From the NCBI RefSeq assembly GCF_029433395.1, contig NZ_JAQTHW010000001.1:62001-126000 (forward strand): DNA of 64,000 nt, written 5' to 3'. The notes under the pieces were generated by a model, which did no database searches, was not told the origin of the DNA, and saw nothing but the letters and a program-made list of their open reading frames with translations. The translations under genes and the position numbers were made by a program. The DNA comes from Bifidobacterium sp. ESL0763. GTDB taxonomy: Bacteria; Actinomycetota; Actinomycetes; Actinomycetales; Bifidobacteriaceae. Positions 32,486-45,055 of this stretch are shown here, one piece after another. Every line of letters begins with the position of its first letter. Positions within the stretch are counted from its first letter, which is position 1.

Positions 32486-32968
32486 TCACCGTTGATCGGC
32501 AGGTGCGGATGTGGATGCGGGCACGGACGTGCCGTTCCCCTTCAGCTCGTCCAGGCTGTCGGCGATGCGGCCGAGCAGCTCGACGGTCCGCTCGTCCGCG
32601 CGCGCCTCCTGCTGCTCGCCCTTGTCGGCCTCGGCCTGCTCCTGCTCATCCTTCTTGTTGAACAGCGCCTCGGAGACGTCGCGGAACTTGTTGATCGGCA
32701 CGAGGATGCAGAAGTAGACGGCGACGGCGATCAGCAGGAAGTTGATCAACGCGCCCAGCACCGCGCCGAAGGAGACGGTGGAGTTGTTGAAGGTGACCGT
32801 CAGCAGGTTCTTCATGTTGGGCTTGCCAAAGATCATGGCGATCAGCGGGTTGATGAGGCTGTCGACGATGGAGTTGACCACCGAGGTCACCGCGGCGCCC
32901 ATGACCACGCCGACGGCCATATCGATCATGTTGCCGCGAGAGATGAATTTCTTGAAACCGTTGAGCAT
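32486..32968 (-). CDS. mscL: Large-conductance mechanosensitive channel MscL
   Basis: 160 residues. The N-terminal helix and first membrane segment read GFKKFISRGNMIDMAVGVVMGAA, the classic MscL opening, and the second segment is near ALINFLLIAVAVYFCIL. The C-terminal tail is longer than usual, Glu/Gln/Ala-rich, and ends with ASTSAPADQR. MscL homopentamers open under membrane tension to release osmolytes in hypo-osmotic shock. The ATG at 32968 has AGGAGG 6 bases upstream; longer in-frame starts to 33082 are rejected because they precede this site. It seems to be a single-gene unit. Confidence 0.96.
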   Translation of the reverse strand: MLNGFKKFISRGNMIDMAVGVVMGAAVTSVVNSIVDSLINPLIAMIFGKPNMKNLLTVTFNNSTVSFGAVLGALINFLLIAVAVYFCILVPINKFRDVSEALFNKKDEQEQAEADKGEQQEARADERTVELLGRIADSLDELKGNGTSVPASTSAPADQR

Positions 32969-33304
32969 ATTGACCTCCTGTATTACTTTTGATTCCATCA
33001 TAGGCATGACGCCCCTTCTCAGTCCTGCGCGGAATGCGACGACAGCTGCGGCGCGGGGACGTACCATCGCGCGCCCGGGCACGTCCCGCCCGCACCGAGC
33101 CGCAACCCACTACACCGAACCGGCATGATATCGATTCCATATCGCCTCCCACCTCGGGCGCATCAATGCTTTCCAGCGAAAAACGGAAAGTTTCGTCATC
33201 AAAAATTAACATTTGACGTCCGGTTTTTACGGACATCGGCCCCGGCGCGGTCTGCGGAATTCCTAGAATGAAAACCGACGATATAACCTAACGATGGAGC
33301 ATCA

Positions 33305-34651
33305 ATGCTGACCAATGAGTATGTGAAGCGCGTCTACGCGCAGGTGGAGCGCCGCGACGGCGACCAGCCCGAGTTCCTGCAGGCCGTGCGCGAGGTCTTC
33401 GAGACCCTGGAACCCGTGATCGAAAAGCACCCCGAATATGAGAAGAACGGCATCCTGGAGCGCCTGGTCGAGCCCGAGCGCGCCATCAAGTTCCGCGTCG
33501 CCTGGGTGGACGACGAAGGCCGCGTGCAGGTCAACCGCGGCTACCGCATCCAGTTCAACTCCGCGATCGGGCCCTACAAGGGCGGCCTGCGCCTGCACCC
33601 GACGGTGACCGAGTCCGTCATCAAGTTCCTCGGCTTCGAGCAGGTGCTGAAGAACTCGCTGACCGGCCTGCCGATGGGCGGCGCCAAGGGCGGCTCCGAC
33701 TTCGACCCGAAGGGCCGCTCAGACGGCGAGGTGATGCACTTCTGCCAGGCCTTCATGACCGAGCTGCAGCGCCATATCGGCCAGTTCACCGACGTCCCGG
33801 CCGGCGACATCAACGTGGGCGCGCGCGAGATCGGCTACCTCTTCGGCCAGTACAAGCGCATCCGCAACGAGTACTCCGGCGTCCTGACCGGCAAGGGCCT
33901 GGAATACGGCGGCTCGCTGGCCCGCACCGAGGCGACCGGCTACGGCCTCTGCTACTACACCGCCGCCGCGCTGCGCACGCTTCGCGACGACTCCTTCGAG
34001 GGCAAGACCGTCGTGGTCTCCGGCTCCGGCAACGTGGCCGTCTTCGCCATCGAGAAGGCACAGCAGATGGGCGCGAAGGTCGTCACCTGCTCGGATTCCA
34101 ACGGCTACGTCTACGACCCCGAGGGCATCAAGCTCGACGTGGTCAAGGACATCAAGATCGCGCACCGCGGCCGCATCAAGGAGTACGCCGATCGCGTGCC
34201 GGGCGCCGAATACCACGAGGGCAGCAAGGGCGTCTGGACGGTGAAGTGCGACATCGCGCTGCCGTGCGCCACCCAGAACGAGGTCGACGGTGAGTCCGCG
34301 GCCACGCTGGTGCGTAACGGCTGCAAGGTCGTCTGCGAGGGCGCGAACATGCCCTCGACGCCCGAAGCCATCGAGACCTACCAGAAGGCCGGCCTGCTCT
34401 ACGGGCCTGCCAAGGCTTCGAACGCGGGCGGCGTGGCCGTCTCCGGCCTGGAGATGAGCCAGAACTCGTACCGCCTTTCCTGGACCTTCGACGAGGTCGA
34501 CGGCAAGCTCAAGGACATCATGGAGAACATCGTCGCCGAATCGCTGGCCGCCGCCAAGGAGTACGGCCACGAGGGCGATCTGATGCTCGGCGCGAACGCC
34601 GCCGGCTTCGTGAAGGTCGCCAACGCCATGGTCGCCCAGGGCGTCTGCTGA
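33305..34651 (+). CDS. gdhA: Glutamate dehydrogenase, hexameric NADP-type
   Basis: 448 residues, as expected for the small hexameric GDH. It interconverts 2-oxoglutarate plus ammonia and glutamate. Landmarks: YKGGLRLHPTV, KFLGFEQ.LKNSLTGLPMGGAKGG with the catalytic Lys, PAGDINVGAREIGYLFGQYKR, and the dinucleotide loop VVSGSGNVAVFAIEKA. These fit NADP-dependent anabolic enzymes. GGAG lies 6 bases before the ATG. It is divergent from mscL and followed by hairpins. It supplies glutamate nitrogen; the neighbouring genes are not metabolically linked. Confidence 0.97.
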   Translation: MLTNEYVKRVYAQVERRDGDQPEFLQAVREVFETLEPVIEKHPEYEKNGILERLVEPERAIKFRVAWVDDEGRVQVNRGYRIQFNSAIGPYKGGLRLHPTVTESVIKFLGFEQVLKNSLTGLPMGGAKGGSDFDPKGRSDGEVMHFCQAFMTELQRHIGQFTDVPAGDINVGAREIGYLFGQYKRIRNEYSGVLTGKGLEYGGSLARTEATGYGLCYYTAAALRTLRDDSFEGKTVVVSGSGNVAVFAIEKAQQMGAKVVTCSDSNGYVYDPEGIKLDVVKDIKIAHRGRIKEYADRVPGAEYHEGSKGVWTVKCDIALPCATQNEVDGESAATLVRNGCKVVCEGANMPSTPEAIETYQKAGLLYGPAKASNAGGVAVSGLEMSQNSYRLSWTFDEVDGKLKDIMENIVAESLAAAKEYGHEGDLMLGANAAGFVKVANAMVAQGVC

Positions 34652-34704
34652 GTAATCGGGCACAGCCGGTTCCGGCCAATCAGGTCGGGCCGGCGAATCG
34701 CGAA

Positions 34705-34753
34705 CGGAACCCGCTGCCGATGTCATATTGGAGATATCGGCTGGCGGGTTCCG
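34705..34753 (+). terminator. Hairpin after gdhA
   Basis: CGGAACCCGC (34705-34714) pairs with GCGGGTTCCG (34744-34753); an inner CCGAT/ATCGG pair extends the stem. No long T-run follows. Confidence 0.65.
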
Positions 34754-34814
34754 TCGTATTTCCGTGGATATGAACCATGGGCGGACATAAATCCAAAGGT
34801 CAATGGCTGGAACC

Positions 34815-34850
34815 CAAAAAGGCGACACCGGGATGATCCGGCGTCGCCTT
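34815..34850 (-). terminator. Terminator of the lepB transcript
   Basis: AAGGCGAC-CCGG and CCGG-GTCGCCTT form a near-perfect stem (34819-34850) with a 6-base loop; on the minus strand it is followed by TTTTT-rich sequence. It may also stop residual gdhA transcription. The rest of the 34652-34959 gap shows no gene. Confidence 0.8.
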
Positions 34851-34959
34851 CCTTATATATGAAAATGCCAATCCTTCGTGGGGCAGCGCGCAGGCCTTCG
34901 CACATCTGAGGAAATTCGGGAACATGCGCGACCGGCCACGTGGCCGTCAGAAGCATCTG

Positions 34960-35790
34960 TCAGGAGTGGGTGGCGCCGGGCACACGCGCGAACACGTCGC
35001 GGTGCGAGTGGACCACCTGGAAGCGGCTCGCGGGCCAGTAGTCGAGCATCGCCACGCCCTTCACACGACCCAGCGGCACGAGGCCGTGGTTGCCGTCGTC
35101 GGCGTGGTAGCGCGAGTCGGCGGAATTGGCGCGGTTGTCGCCGAGCACGAAGATGTTGCCGTCGGTCACCTTGGTCTTGAAGGCAAAACTGCTGGGCTGC
35201 ACGCCGTCCTTGATGTACGCGCTCTCGTCGACGGCCACGCCGTTGACGGTCACCGGGGCGCCCGCGCCCTTGCAGGCCACCACGTCGCCGGGCAGGCCGA
35301 TGACGCGCTTGACCAGGTCGTTGGAGGCGTAGATGTTGGTGGAATGCAGCCAGTTGGCGGGGTCCTTGAAGACCACCACGTCGCCGCGGTGCAGCTTGAC
35401 GATGCGCGGCGCCAAGCGGTTGGTGACGATGTGGTCACCCACTTCGAGCGTGTCCTCCATGGAGCCGGAGGGGATCATATAGAGCCCGAAGACGAACATG
35501 CGCAACACGCTGGCCACCACGATGGCGATGAGGCAGCAGATGAGGATATAGAGGACGTCCTCGTAGCCTAGCCAGCCGGACGAGGCCTTGACGTGGGCGC
35601 CGAGTTTCGATTTGGGATCGCGTTGGGACTGCTGGGCGGCCTTCGCCACGGTTCTGGCGGACTTGCCGGCCCTGGCATCCTTGGCTGCCTCGTCCGCGCT
35701 GGCGGAATCGTGCTGTCCGGAGGCGGACCCACCGGCATCGGGCAAGACACTGCCCCGAGCGATATCTTCCGACTGCTGTTCCTCGGTCAC
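34960..35790 (-). CDS. lepB: Signal peptidase I
   Basis: 276 residues, starting at GTG (35790) with GGGAGTGA upstream. A charged, Ala/Ser-rich cytosolic region of ~75 residues precedes one membrane helix (LYILICCLIAIVVASVLRMF). Catalytic elements: nucleophile Ser110 in MIPSGSMEDTL, general-base Lys161 in KRVIGLPGDVV, and LGDNRANSADSR. It cuts signal peptides of exported proteins outside the membrane, which includes the surface proteins of this window. It follows the DUF3566 gene on the same strand after a 128-base gap. Confidence 0.96.
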   Translation of the reverse strand: MTEEQQSEDIARGSVLPDAGGSASGQHDSASADEAAKDARAGKSARTVAKAAQQSQRDPKSKLGAHVKASSGWLGYEDVLYILICCLIAIVVASVLRMFVFGLYMIPSGSMEDTLEVGDHIVTNRLAPRIVKLHRGDVVVFKDPANWLHSTNIYASNDLVKRVIGLPGDVVACKGAGAPVTVNGVAVDESAYIKDGVQPSSFAFKTKVTDGNIFVLGDNRANSADSRYHADDGNHGLVPLGRVKGVAMLDYWPASRFQVVHSHRDVFARVPGATHS

Positions 35791-35918
35791 TTACTCACTC
35801 CCATGCATCGCGTGTACCTGCCGAACCCGCTCTTCCCCTGCCATCCATCTTAGCGCGCCTGCAATGCCTTCGCTGGCATGAATCGCCCGGGAAACCGGCG
35901 GTGGCGCGGCTCGGGATA

Positions 35919-36449
35919 TCAGTCGTCGCCGAGGGTGACGTGCACGCCGCCGACCAGCTGGCTGATGACGTTGTAGAGCGCCGCGACGATGACGGCGAAG
36001 AGCGTGGCGATCACGACTTCGACGATGGCGACGATGGTGACCGTGCTGATCACCGTGCTGAACGAGAAGACGCTGGCGAGGTTGAATCCGCCGGCGTCGA
36101 GACCCGTGGAGGAGACGATCTGGGTGACCTGGTCGAAGACGCCGACCACGTTGAGCAGCGCCCAGATGAGCGCCACGGCGACGATCTGGATGATGCCCGC
36201 GGCCACGGAGAGCAGGAACGTCACCTTGGCCACCGACCATGCGTCGATGCGGGTCAGCGAGAGGCTCATGCGGCGGGCGCGGGGCTTGCGGCGCTTGCTG
36301 ATGCCGATGTGCGCGGACGGGCTGGCGCCGCCGGTGGGCTGTGCGGAACGCGCCACACGCGGGGCGGCGTGCCCTCGCTCGCCTTCGCCCTGCTCGCCTT
36401 CGGGGCGCAGCGCCCGCTCGAACTCGTTGCCGTTGGGGCTCTCGCTCAT
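35919..36449 (-). CDS. DUF3566 membrane protein
   Basis: 176 residues. A hydrophilic N-terminus of ~60 residues (Gly/Glu/Arg-rich) is followed by LSLTRIDAWSVAKVTFLLSVAAG, the hallmark opening of DUF3566, and two membrane helices. The gene lies directly after gyrA in most actinobacteria, as here. AAGGAG lies 7 bases before the ATG. Function is unknown; family members have been linked to the cell envelope near the gyrase locus by position only. Confidence 0.88.
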   Translation of the reverse strand: MSESPNGNEFERALRPEGEQGEGERGHAAPRVARSAQPTGGASPSAHIGISKRRKPRARRMSLSLTRIDAWSVAKVTFLLSVAAGIIQIVAVALIWALLNVVGVFDQVTQIVSSTGLDAGGFNLASVFSFSTVISTVTIVAIVEVVIATLFAVIVAALYNVISQLVGGVHVTLGDD

Positions 36450-36623
36450 GCTTTCTCCTTGGATCCCATGGCCATGCCCTGCTTGTGCGCGGAGGAGGCC
36501 TTATTCGCACGATTCATCTAGCTCGAGGCTACCAGTCTTCACCGACGAAAAGCGGGGATTCCCGCGGCGGCGAGGACCCGGCACGGACCCTGTGCCCGGT
36601 GGCCAAAATGCCGCTTGGATACG

Positions 36624-36669
36624 CGAATCGCGGCCACCGGCATCCGGGGATGTCCATGGCCGCGATTCG
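36624..36669 (-). terminator. Hairpin after gyrA
   Basis: CGAATCGCGGCCA (36624-36636) pairs perfectly over 13 bp with 36657-36669, loop 20 bases containing a smaller CCGG pair. No T-run. It probably ends or protects the gyrA transcript. Confidence 0.6.
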
Positions 36670-36713
36670 ATCGGCGGCTTGCGGGCCTGGGGCCCTAGGG
36701 CCTTGGCTGGCGC

Positions 36714-39452
<2,739 letters not shown>

Positions 39453-39511
39453 GCTAAATCCTTATGTCTTTGAAAATCCTGCGTTCGATGCTGCGTCCCG
39501 TTCATCTCCGC

Positions 39512-41605
39512 CTAGGCGTCGATGAACCTCGCATCGTGGGCGTTGCGCTGGATGAAGAGCCTGCGCGGCTCCACCTCGTCGCCCATCAGCATCGAGAAGG
39601 TCTCGTCGGCGCGCGCGGCGTCCTCGATCTCCACCTGCTTCAGGATGCGGTGCTCGGGGTCCATGGTGGTGCTCCACAGCTCCTGGTAGCTCATCTCGCC
39701 GAGGCCCTTGTAGCGCTGGATGCCTTCGCCCTTGGGCAGCTGGCGTCCGGCCTCCTTGCCCTCGCGAAGCACGCGGTCGCGCTCGGCGTCGGTGTAGACG
39801 AAGCTGTGCGCGCCCTTGGTCCACTTGATGCGGTAGAGCGGCGGCATCGCCACGTAGACGTAGCCGGCGTAGATCATCGGCCGCATGTAGCGGAAGAAGA
39901 GCGTCAAGTTCAGCGTCGCGATATGCGCGCCGTCCACATCGGCGTCGGCCATGATGATGACCTTGTGGTAGCGCACCTTGTTGATGTCGAAGTCCTCGCC
40001 GTAGCCGCCGCCGACCGCGGTGATCAGCGCTTCGATGGTGTCGGACTTCATGATGCGGTCGATGGAGGCGCGCTCGGTGTTGAGGATCTTGCCTCGCAGC
40101 GGCAGGATGGCCTGCGTGATCGGGTTGCGGCCCTGGATGGCGGAGCCGCCTGCGGAATCGCCCTCGACGATGAACAGCTCGCATTCCTCGGGGTTGTTGG
40201 ACTGGCAGTCCTTGAGCTTGTCGGGCATGCCGGCGGTCTCGAAGACGGACTTGCGGCGCGTGTTCTCGCGGGCCTTCTTGGCGGCGATGCGCGCGTGCGA
40301 GGCCTCGAGCGCCTTCTGGATGATGTTCTTGGCGTCGCTCGGATGGGCGTCGAACCAGTCGCCGAGGCGGTCGGTCATCACGCGCTGCACGAAGGTCTTG
40401 GCCTCCGAGTTGCCGAGCTTGGTCTTGGTCTGGCCCTCGAACTGCGGGTTGGTGAGCTTGACGGAGACGACGGCGGTGAGGCCCTCGCGCACGTCGTCGC
40501 CAGAGAGGTTGTCGTCCTTCTCCTTCAGGAGGTTCTTGTCGCGCGCGTAGCGGTTGACCAGGCTGGTCAGCGCGGCGCGGAAGCCCTCCTCGTGGGCGCC
40601 GCCCTCGGTGGTGGAGATGGTGTTGGCGAAGGTGTGCACGGCCTCGGAATAGGCGGTGGTCCACTGCAGCGCGATCTCGGCGGAGATGCCCAGCTTGAGG
40701 TCCTCGGCCTCCAGGTCGATGACCTCCTCCTCGATCGGGGTGGCCTTGCGCGACTTCACCAGGTAGTCGACGTAGTCCTTGATGCCGTTCTGGTAGCAGT
40801 AGGAGACGGTCTGGTTCTTCTCCTCGCCGTCCTCGTCGCCCTGCTCGCCGGCCACCTCGTCGCCGGCCTGGTCGGGCTTGCGCTCGTCGGTGAGGCTGAT
40901 GCGCAGGCCCTTGTTGAGGAAGGCCATCTGCTGGAAGCGCGAGCGCAGCGTCTCGAAGTCGTAGGTGGTGGTCTCGAAGATCTCGGGGTCGGCCCAGAAC
41001 GTCACGGACGTGCCGGTGGACTCGTCGTCGGCCAGGGGCGCACCCTGCTTGAGCGGCGCGGTGGCCTTCTGGTTCTTGAAGTTCTGCGTCCAGTGGTAGC
41101 CCTGGCGGCGCACCTCCACGTCGATCTCGGTGGAGAGCGCGTTGACGACGCTGATGCCGACGCCGTGCAGGCCGCCGGAGACCGCGTAGCCGCCGCCGCC
41201 GAACTTGCCGCCGGCGTGCAGCTTGGTCATCACCGTCTCGACGCCGGAGACGCCCTCGCCGGGCACCTCGTCGACGGGGATGCCGCGGCCGTTGTCGACC
41301 ACGCGAATGCCGCCATCGGCCAGGATCGTGACCTCGATGTGCGAAGCATAGCCCGCGAGCGCCTCGTCGACGGAGTTGTCGACGATCTCGTAGACCAGGT
41401 GGTGCAGGCCGCGGGGGCCGGTGGAGCCGATGTACATGCCCGGGCGGATGCGCACGGCCTCGAGGCCCTCCAGGACCCTCAGATCGCTGGCGTCGTAATG
41501 CTGCGGGGCCAATGAGTCGTCAAGCTGGGCGTCTTCGAGCTGGTCCTCCTGGGGCTCGTCGGCGTCGTTGACATTGCTTTGTGAATCCGCTTCTGGATTT
41601 GCCAC
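39512..41605 (-). CDS. gyrB: DNA gyrase subunit B
   Basis: 697 residues. The ATPase domain shows EIVDNSVDEALAG, VVDNGRGIPVD and GGLHGVGISVVNALS. The Toprim domain has EGDSAGGSA near residue 480 and PLRGKILNTERA. The C-terminal GyrA-contact region ends RRLFIQRNAHDARFIDA. The first ~40 residues are acidic. A short Glu/Gly-rich insert (AGEQGDEDGEEK) lies in the transducer domain, a spot where actinobacterial GyrB proteins vary. It is downstream of dciA and upstream of gyrA, on the same strand. The start has an AAGGTTCC-type weak ribosome site. Confidence 0.98.
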   Translation of the reverse strand: MANPEADSQSNVNDADEPQEDQLEDAQLDDSLAPQHYDASDLRVLEGLEAVRIRPGMYIGSTGPRGLHHLVYEIVDNSVDEALAGYASHIEVTILADGGIRVVDNGRGIPVDEVPGEGVSGVETVMTKLHAGGKFGGGGYAVSGGLHGVGISVVNALSTEIDVEVRRQGYHWTQNFKNQKATAPLKQGAPLADDESTGTSVTFWADPEIFETTTYDFETLRSRFQQMAFLNKGLRISLTDERKPDQAGDEVAGEQGDEDGEEKNQTVSYCYQNGIKDYVDYLVKSRKATPIEEEVIDLEAEDLKLGISAEIALQWTTAYSEAVHTFANTISTTEGGAHEEGFRAALTSLVNRYARDKNLLKEKDDNLSGDDVREGLTAVVSVKLTNPQFEGQTKTKLGNSEAKTFVQRVMTDRLGDWFDAHPSDAKNIIQKALEASHARIAAKKARENTRRKSVFETAGMPDKLKDCQSNNPEECELFIVEGDSAGGSAIQGRNPITQAILPLRGKILNTERASIDRIMKSDTIEALITAVGGGYGEDFDINKVRYHKVIIMADADVDGAHIATLNLTLFFRYMRPMIYAGYVYVAMPPLYRIKWTKGAHSFVYTDAERDRVLREGKEAGRQLPKGEGIQRYKGLGEMSYQELWSTTMDPEHRILKQVEIEDAARADETFSMLMGDEVEPRRLFIQRNAHDARFIDA

Positions 41606-41846
41606 AAGGTTCCTTCCTGCGATTTCCTCCGTAGGAAAGGGTTCCCGCGAAGGCGATACACTCTAGAAAGCAAATAATGGGGCCTTCTAGGCTGGTAACT
41701 CCAATATGGACTATTTTACCAGCTTATGGGGACTTTTCGTCATTGCCCCCGTGGAGCGAATTTTTGGGTTTTTACCCGGTCTTATCGCCGTTTTTCGCGG
41801 GCATGCCAGCATATGGGCGTGGTGTACGTGGCGATATATCCGCCCC

Positions 41847-42338
41847 TCAGCCGCGGCGGGGATAGCGGCGGGCGCCGCCCGTGTAGCGGTTGAAACGGTG
41901 CGACTGAGGGCCGGTGACGTGGATCTCGCGCACGTCGAGGCCTTCGAGGCGCTGGCGGATGGTCTTCTTGAGCTGGGGGATGAGGTAGGTCAGCTGCGTG
42001 GCCCACACCGTCGATTCGGCGCGGATGGTGAGCACTCCGTCGGCGAGGCTGGTGACCTCGGAATGGCGGGCGATGCCGGCGCCGACCACTTGGTCCCAGT
42101 GGTTGCGCAGCTGCGCGATCTTCAGATGGGGCACCCAGTCGCCCTGCCGGGCCATAGCCGCCATCACACCGCCGAGCCTGCCCGGGTCGCGCCCCGGCTT
42201 GCCGAAGTTTTGCCAGGCCTCCTCCTCGCGCCTTGCCCATTCGCGGCGCACCATCGAGCGCGAGGAGAGCTTGTCGAAGACCTGGGCGGGCAGCTTGCGC
42301 TCGTCGAGTTTCAGGGCGAGGGCTATCGGTTCCTTCAT
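41847..42338 (-). CDS. dciA: DciA-like DUF721 protein (replicative helicase loader family)
   Basis: 163 residues. The DUF721 core covers residues ~75-145: LRNHWDQVVGAGIARHSEVTSL, then LTIRAESTVWATQLTYL and LIPQLKKTI. DciA proteins help load the DnaB helicase in bacteria lacking DnaC/DnaI. A charged N-terminal arm (RREWARREEEAW) precedes the core. Its ATG overlaps the recF stop (ATGA at 42335-42338), so the two are translationally coupled, as at the usual actinobacterial dnaA-dnaN-recF-dciA-gyrB locus. Confidence 0.9.
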   Translation of the reverse strand: MKEPIALALKLDERKLPAQVFDKLSSRSMVRREWARREEEAWQNFGKPGRDPGRLGGVMAAMARQGDWVPHLKIAQLRNHWDQVVGAGIARHSEVTSLADGVLTIRAESTVWATQLTYLIPQLKKTIRQRLEGLDVREIHVTGPQSHRFNRYTGGARRYPRRG

Positions 42339-43624
42339 GCCGCCTCCCCGTCGCCTGATGTGCCTGAGTCGCTTGGTTCCTCGGAAATATCGGCATCCTG
42401 CGGCCCGCGCGCGGCCTTCAGCTGGGCGACCAGCGCGGCGTTGGCGTCATCGCTGCCTTCGCGCAGCTGCCCCACGTCGATGATGTTGACCCCGCCGAGC
42501 CCCGCCGCCCGCTCGGGGATGTCGCTGCCGGAGGCCACGGTGACGAGCACCTGGTCCTGGCCGAGGGCGAAGTCGAGGATCTGGCTGCGCCGGTGCTCGT
42601 CGAGCTGGGCGAAGACGTCGTCGAGGATCACGATGGGCCTGACCCCGCGCGTCTCGGCGATCTGGTCGAAGAGCGCCATCTTCAGGGCGAGGGCGAGCGT
42701 CCACATCTCGCCGTTGGAGGCGAACTCGCGGGCGGGCATGCCCGCCAACGTGAAGGCGAGATCGTCGCGGTGCGGGCCGATGAGGTTGCGTCCGCGCGCC
42801 ACCTCGCCGGCGTAGAGCCGCTGGAAGTGCCTGCTGATCTCCGGGCCGGGATCGGTGAATTGCAGCACCTCGTCGAAGGAGGGCTCGTACTCGAGTCCCA
42901 CGTCCTGGCCACCGCCGGCCAGCCGGTCGTATATCTCGGCGAACGGCCCGGCCAGATTGCGCACCAGTTCGGCCCGCGCACGGGTGAGGGCCACGCCTTC
43001 GGCGATGAACTGCCCGGTCCACACCTCGAGGCCGCTCAGGGCCGCCTGCTGCCGGTCGGGGGTCTCCTCGCGCTGCTGCAACTGCTTGAGCAACGCCACG
43101 CGCTGCCGTGCGATCTTGGTGGTGGCGGACAGGTGCGCCGCGTAGTCGGGGGAGAAGAGCGCGCCTGCCTGGTCGAGGAATCCGCGCCGGGTGGCCGGGT
43201 CTCCGGAGACGAGGCGCTGGTCCTCGGGGGTGAACGAGACGCTGGAGACGCGGCCGACGATGTCGCGCATGTAGAGCGAGGGGCCGCCGTTGACGCGGCC
43301 GCGGTTGGCCCCGCGCGCGGCGATGGTCACCTCGTAGGTGGTCGGCTTCCCCGCTTCGACGTCGCCTTCACCATCGGCAGCTTCCCCGGCATCGCCCTCG
43401 TTGACATTGGCGCGGATGGTGGCCTTGCGCTCACCGCGCTCGATCAGCGGCAGGGTGCTGGAGACGCGGTGGCTCGAACCGGTGGAGAGCATCTCGACGG
43501 CCTCGACCACGTTGGTCTTGCCCAGCCCATTGACGCCCTTGAGGATGTTGATGCCCGGCGTGAAGTCGACGACCACATGGCCCCATGAGCGGAAGTGGTC
43601 GAGCACCAGCCGTGAGATGTACAC
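42335..43624 (-). CDS. recF: DNA replication and repair protein RecF
   Basis: 429 residues from a GTG start at 43624. The longer frame begins at an ATG (43639), but that ATG lies within the ribosome site AAGGAGG that serves the GTG, so VYISRLVLDHFRSW is the true N-terminus and matches RecF. Walker A is GVNGLGKT at 30-37; the distal signature and Walker B region reads PIVILDDVFAQLDEHRR. RecF helps load RecA at gaps and stalled forks. An acidic Gly/Glu insert near residue 100 and an acidic tail are present. Coupled to dciA by an ATGA overlap. Confidence 0.96.
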   Translation of the reverse strand: MYISRLVLDHFRSWGHVVVDFTPGINILKGVNGLGKTNVVEAVEMLSTGSSHRVSSTLPLIERGERKATIRANVNEGDAGEAADGEGDVEAGKPTTYEVTIAARGANRGRVNGGPSLYMRDIVGRVSSVSFTPEDQRLVSGDPATRRGFLDQAGALFSPDYAAHLSATTKIARQRVALLKQLQQREETPDRQQAALSGLEVWTGQFIAEGVALTRARAELVRNLAGPFAEIYDRLAGGGQDVGLEYEPSFDEVLQFTDPGPEISRHFQRLYAGEVARGRNLIGPHRDDLAFTLAGMPAREFASNGEMWTLALALKMALFDQIAETRGVRPIVILDDVFAQLDEHRRSQILDFALGQDQVLVTVASGSDIPERAAGLGGVNIIDVGQLREGSDDANAALVAQLKAARGPQDADISEEPSDSGTSGDGEAA

Positions 43625-43930
43625 GCATCCTCCTTGCATCCGTTGTTCCGATTATCCCGACATGACACATCCGGCCAGCCCGTTCCGCGCCGCGACTCTG
43701 ACACATCGTGACCCATAGGTCACACCATAGGGATCACGAACGGACAGCCGAACGGGACGGCAAGCCGTTGCGAAACCATTGCGAACCGATAGTCCGAAAG
43801 GCACTCACGCGCCGTCAGGCTATCCCGATTCGATAAACCGAAGAGTGCATATACCCTCCGGTTTATTCATTCCTACGGCGAAAACACCTTACGGGGTTCA
43901 ACGTTTTTGCCCGCCCCGCAAAGCCTGCCG
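43625..43930. other. Gap between dnaN and recF
   Basis: 306 bases, no gene. ATAAACCG (43833-43840) and CGGTTTAT (43859-43866) form a short hairpin, with no T-run on the minus strand; it could weaken read-through from dnaN. The recF promoter may be here. Confidence 0.45.
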
Positions 43931-45055
43931 TCAGTTGTTGAAGCGCATCGGCACGAGCAGGTAGCGGTAGTCCATCGACTCGTCCGAATCGGCCTCCTGC
44001 TGCCCGTTGAACTCCACGGGCTTGACGGCGGTCGTCATCTTCATGCGCACGAACGGCTCGGTGATCGCGCTCAGTCCCTCGATCAGGTAGGAGGGGTTGA
44101 AGGCGACGGTGATGTTCTCGCCGTCCATGTCGACGTCGAGCACCTCCTTGGCCTGCGACTCGTCGGCGGTGCCGGCGGTCATCGTCAGCGTCTGGCCCTC
44201 GAAGACCATGCGGATCGGCGCGTTGCGTTCGGCCACCAGCGACACACGCTTGATCGCGTTGAGCAGCGACTGCTTGTCGATGACGGCCTCGATCGGGTAT
44301 TCGTCGGCGAAGAGGCGGTCGACCGCGGGGAACTCTCCGTCGATCAGCTGCGAGGTCGACACCCTTCCGGCGTTCTCGAAACCAAGCAACGACGGGCTTT
44401 CGGTGTCGAAATCGACCGTGACGTTCTGGTGCTCGTCGACCGCGCGCGCCACATCATGCAGCAGCGAGCCGCGCACCAGGGTCTGGGTGCTGACGTCCGG
44501 ATCCTGCGGAGTCCAGGAGAAGCTGGAACGCGAGAGGCGGAACCGGTCGGTGGAGGTCATGACGACCTTGTTGCCCTCGAACTGGATGCGCACGCCTGTC
44601 AGGACCGGACGGTTCTCCTCACGAGAGACCGCCACGCAGGCCTGAGAGACCGCCTGGACGAAGGTGGGGGTGTCGACCTGGCCGAGCAGCGGCGGCACAT
44701 CGGGCAGATCCGGGTATTCAGACTCGGGCATGAGCTGCATGTTGAAGGTCGACTTGCCCGAGGTGATGGTCAGCGTGGTGTCGGTGGTCGACAGATACGC
44801 CTTCTCCTGGGGCAGCGACTTGGAGATGTCGGCGAGCAGCTTGCCAAGCACGAGAACGCTTCCGGCCTCGTCGACCCCGGCCTCGATGTGGTTGCGGGCC
44901 GAGATCTCGTAGTTGAAGGCTGAAAGGTGGAGCGATCCGTCGGCGGCGTTGAGGCGGATGCCCGCGAGGATCGGGTTGGCGGGACGGGCGTCGATGACGC
45001 GGGTGGTCCAGGCGACCGCGTCGGCGAGCGCCGTTGAGTTGACTTCGACTTTCAT
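43931..45055 (-). CDS. dnaN: DNA polymerase III subunit beta (sliding clamp)
   Basis: 374 residues, three repeated clamp folds. It opens MKVEVNSTALADAVAWTTRVI and ends YLLVPMRFNN, both typical of DnaN. It forms the ring that tethers the replicative polymerase to DNA. AGGAG lies 6 bases before the ATG. The promoter must lie in the adjacent DnaA-box region. Unusually, dnaA is not the next gene upstream: four large genes lie between. Confidence 0.97.
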   Translation of the reverse strand: MKVEVNSTALADAVAWTTRVIDARPANPILAGIRLNAADGSLHLSAFNYEISARNHIEAGVDEAGSVLVLGKLLADISKSLPQEKAYLSTTDTTLTITSGKSTFNMQLMPESEYPDLPDVPPLLGQVDTPTFVQAVSQACVAVSREENRPVLTGVRIQFEGNKVVMTSTDRFRLSRSSFSWTPQDPDVSTQTLVRGSLLHDVARAVDEHQNVTVDFDTESPSLLGFENAGRVSTSQLIDGEFPAVDRLFADEYPIEAVIDKQSLLNAIKRVSLVAERNAPIRMVFEGQTLTMTAGTADESQAKEVLDVDMDGENITVAFNPSYLIEGLSAITEPFVRMKMTTAVKPVEFNGQQEADSDESMDYRYLLVPMRFNN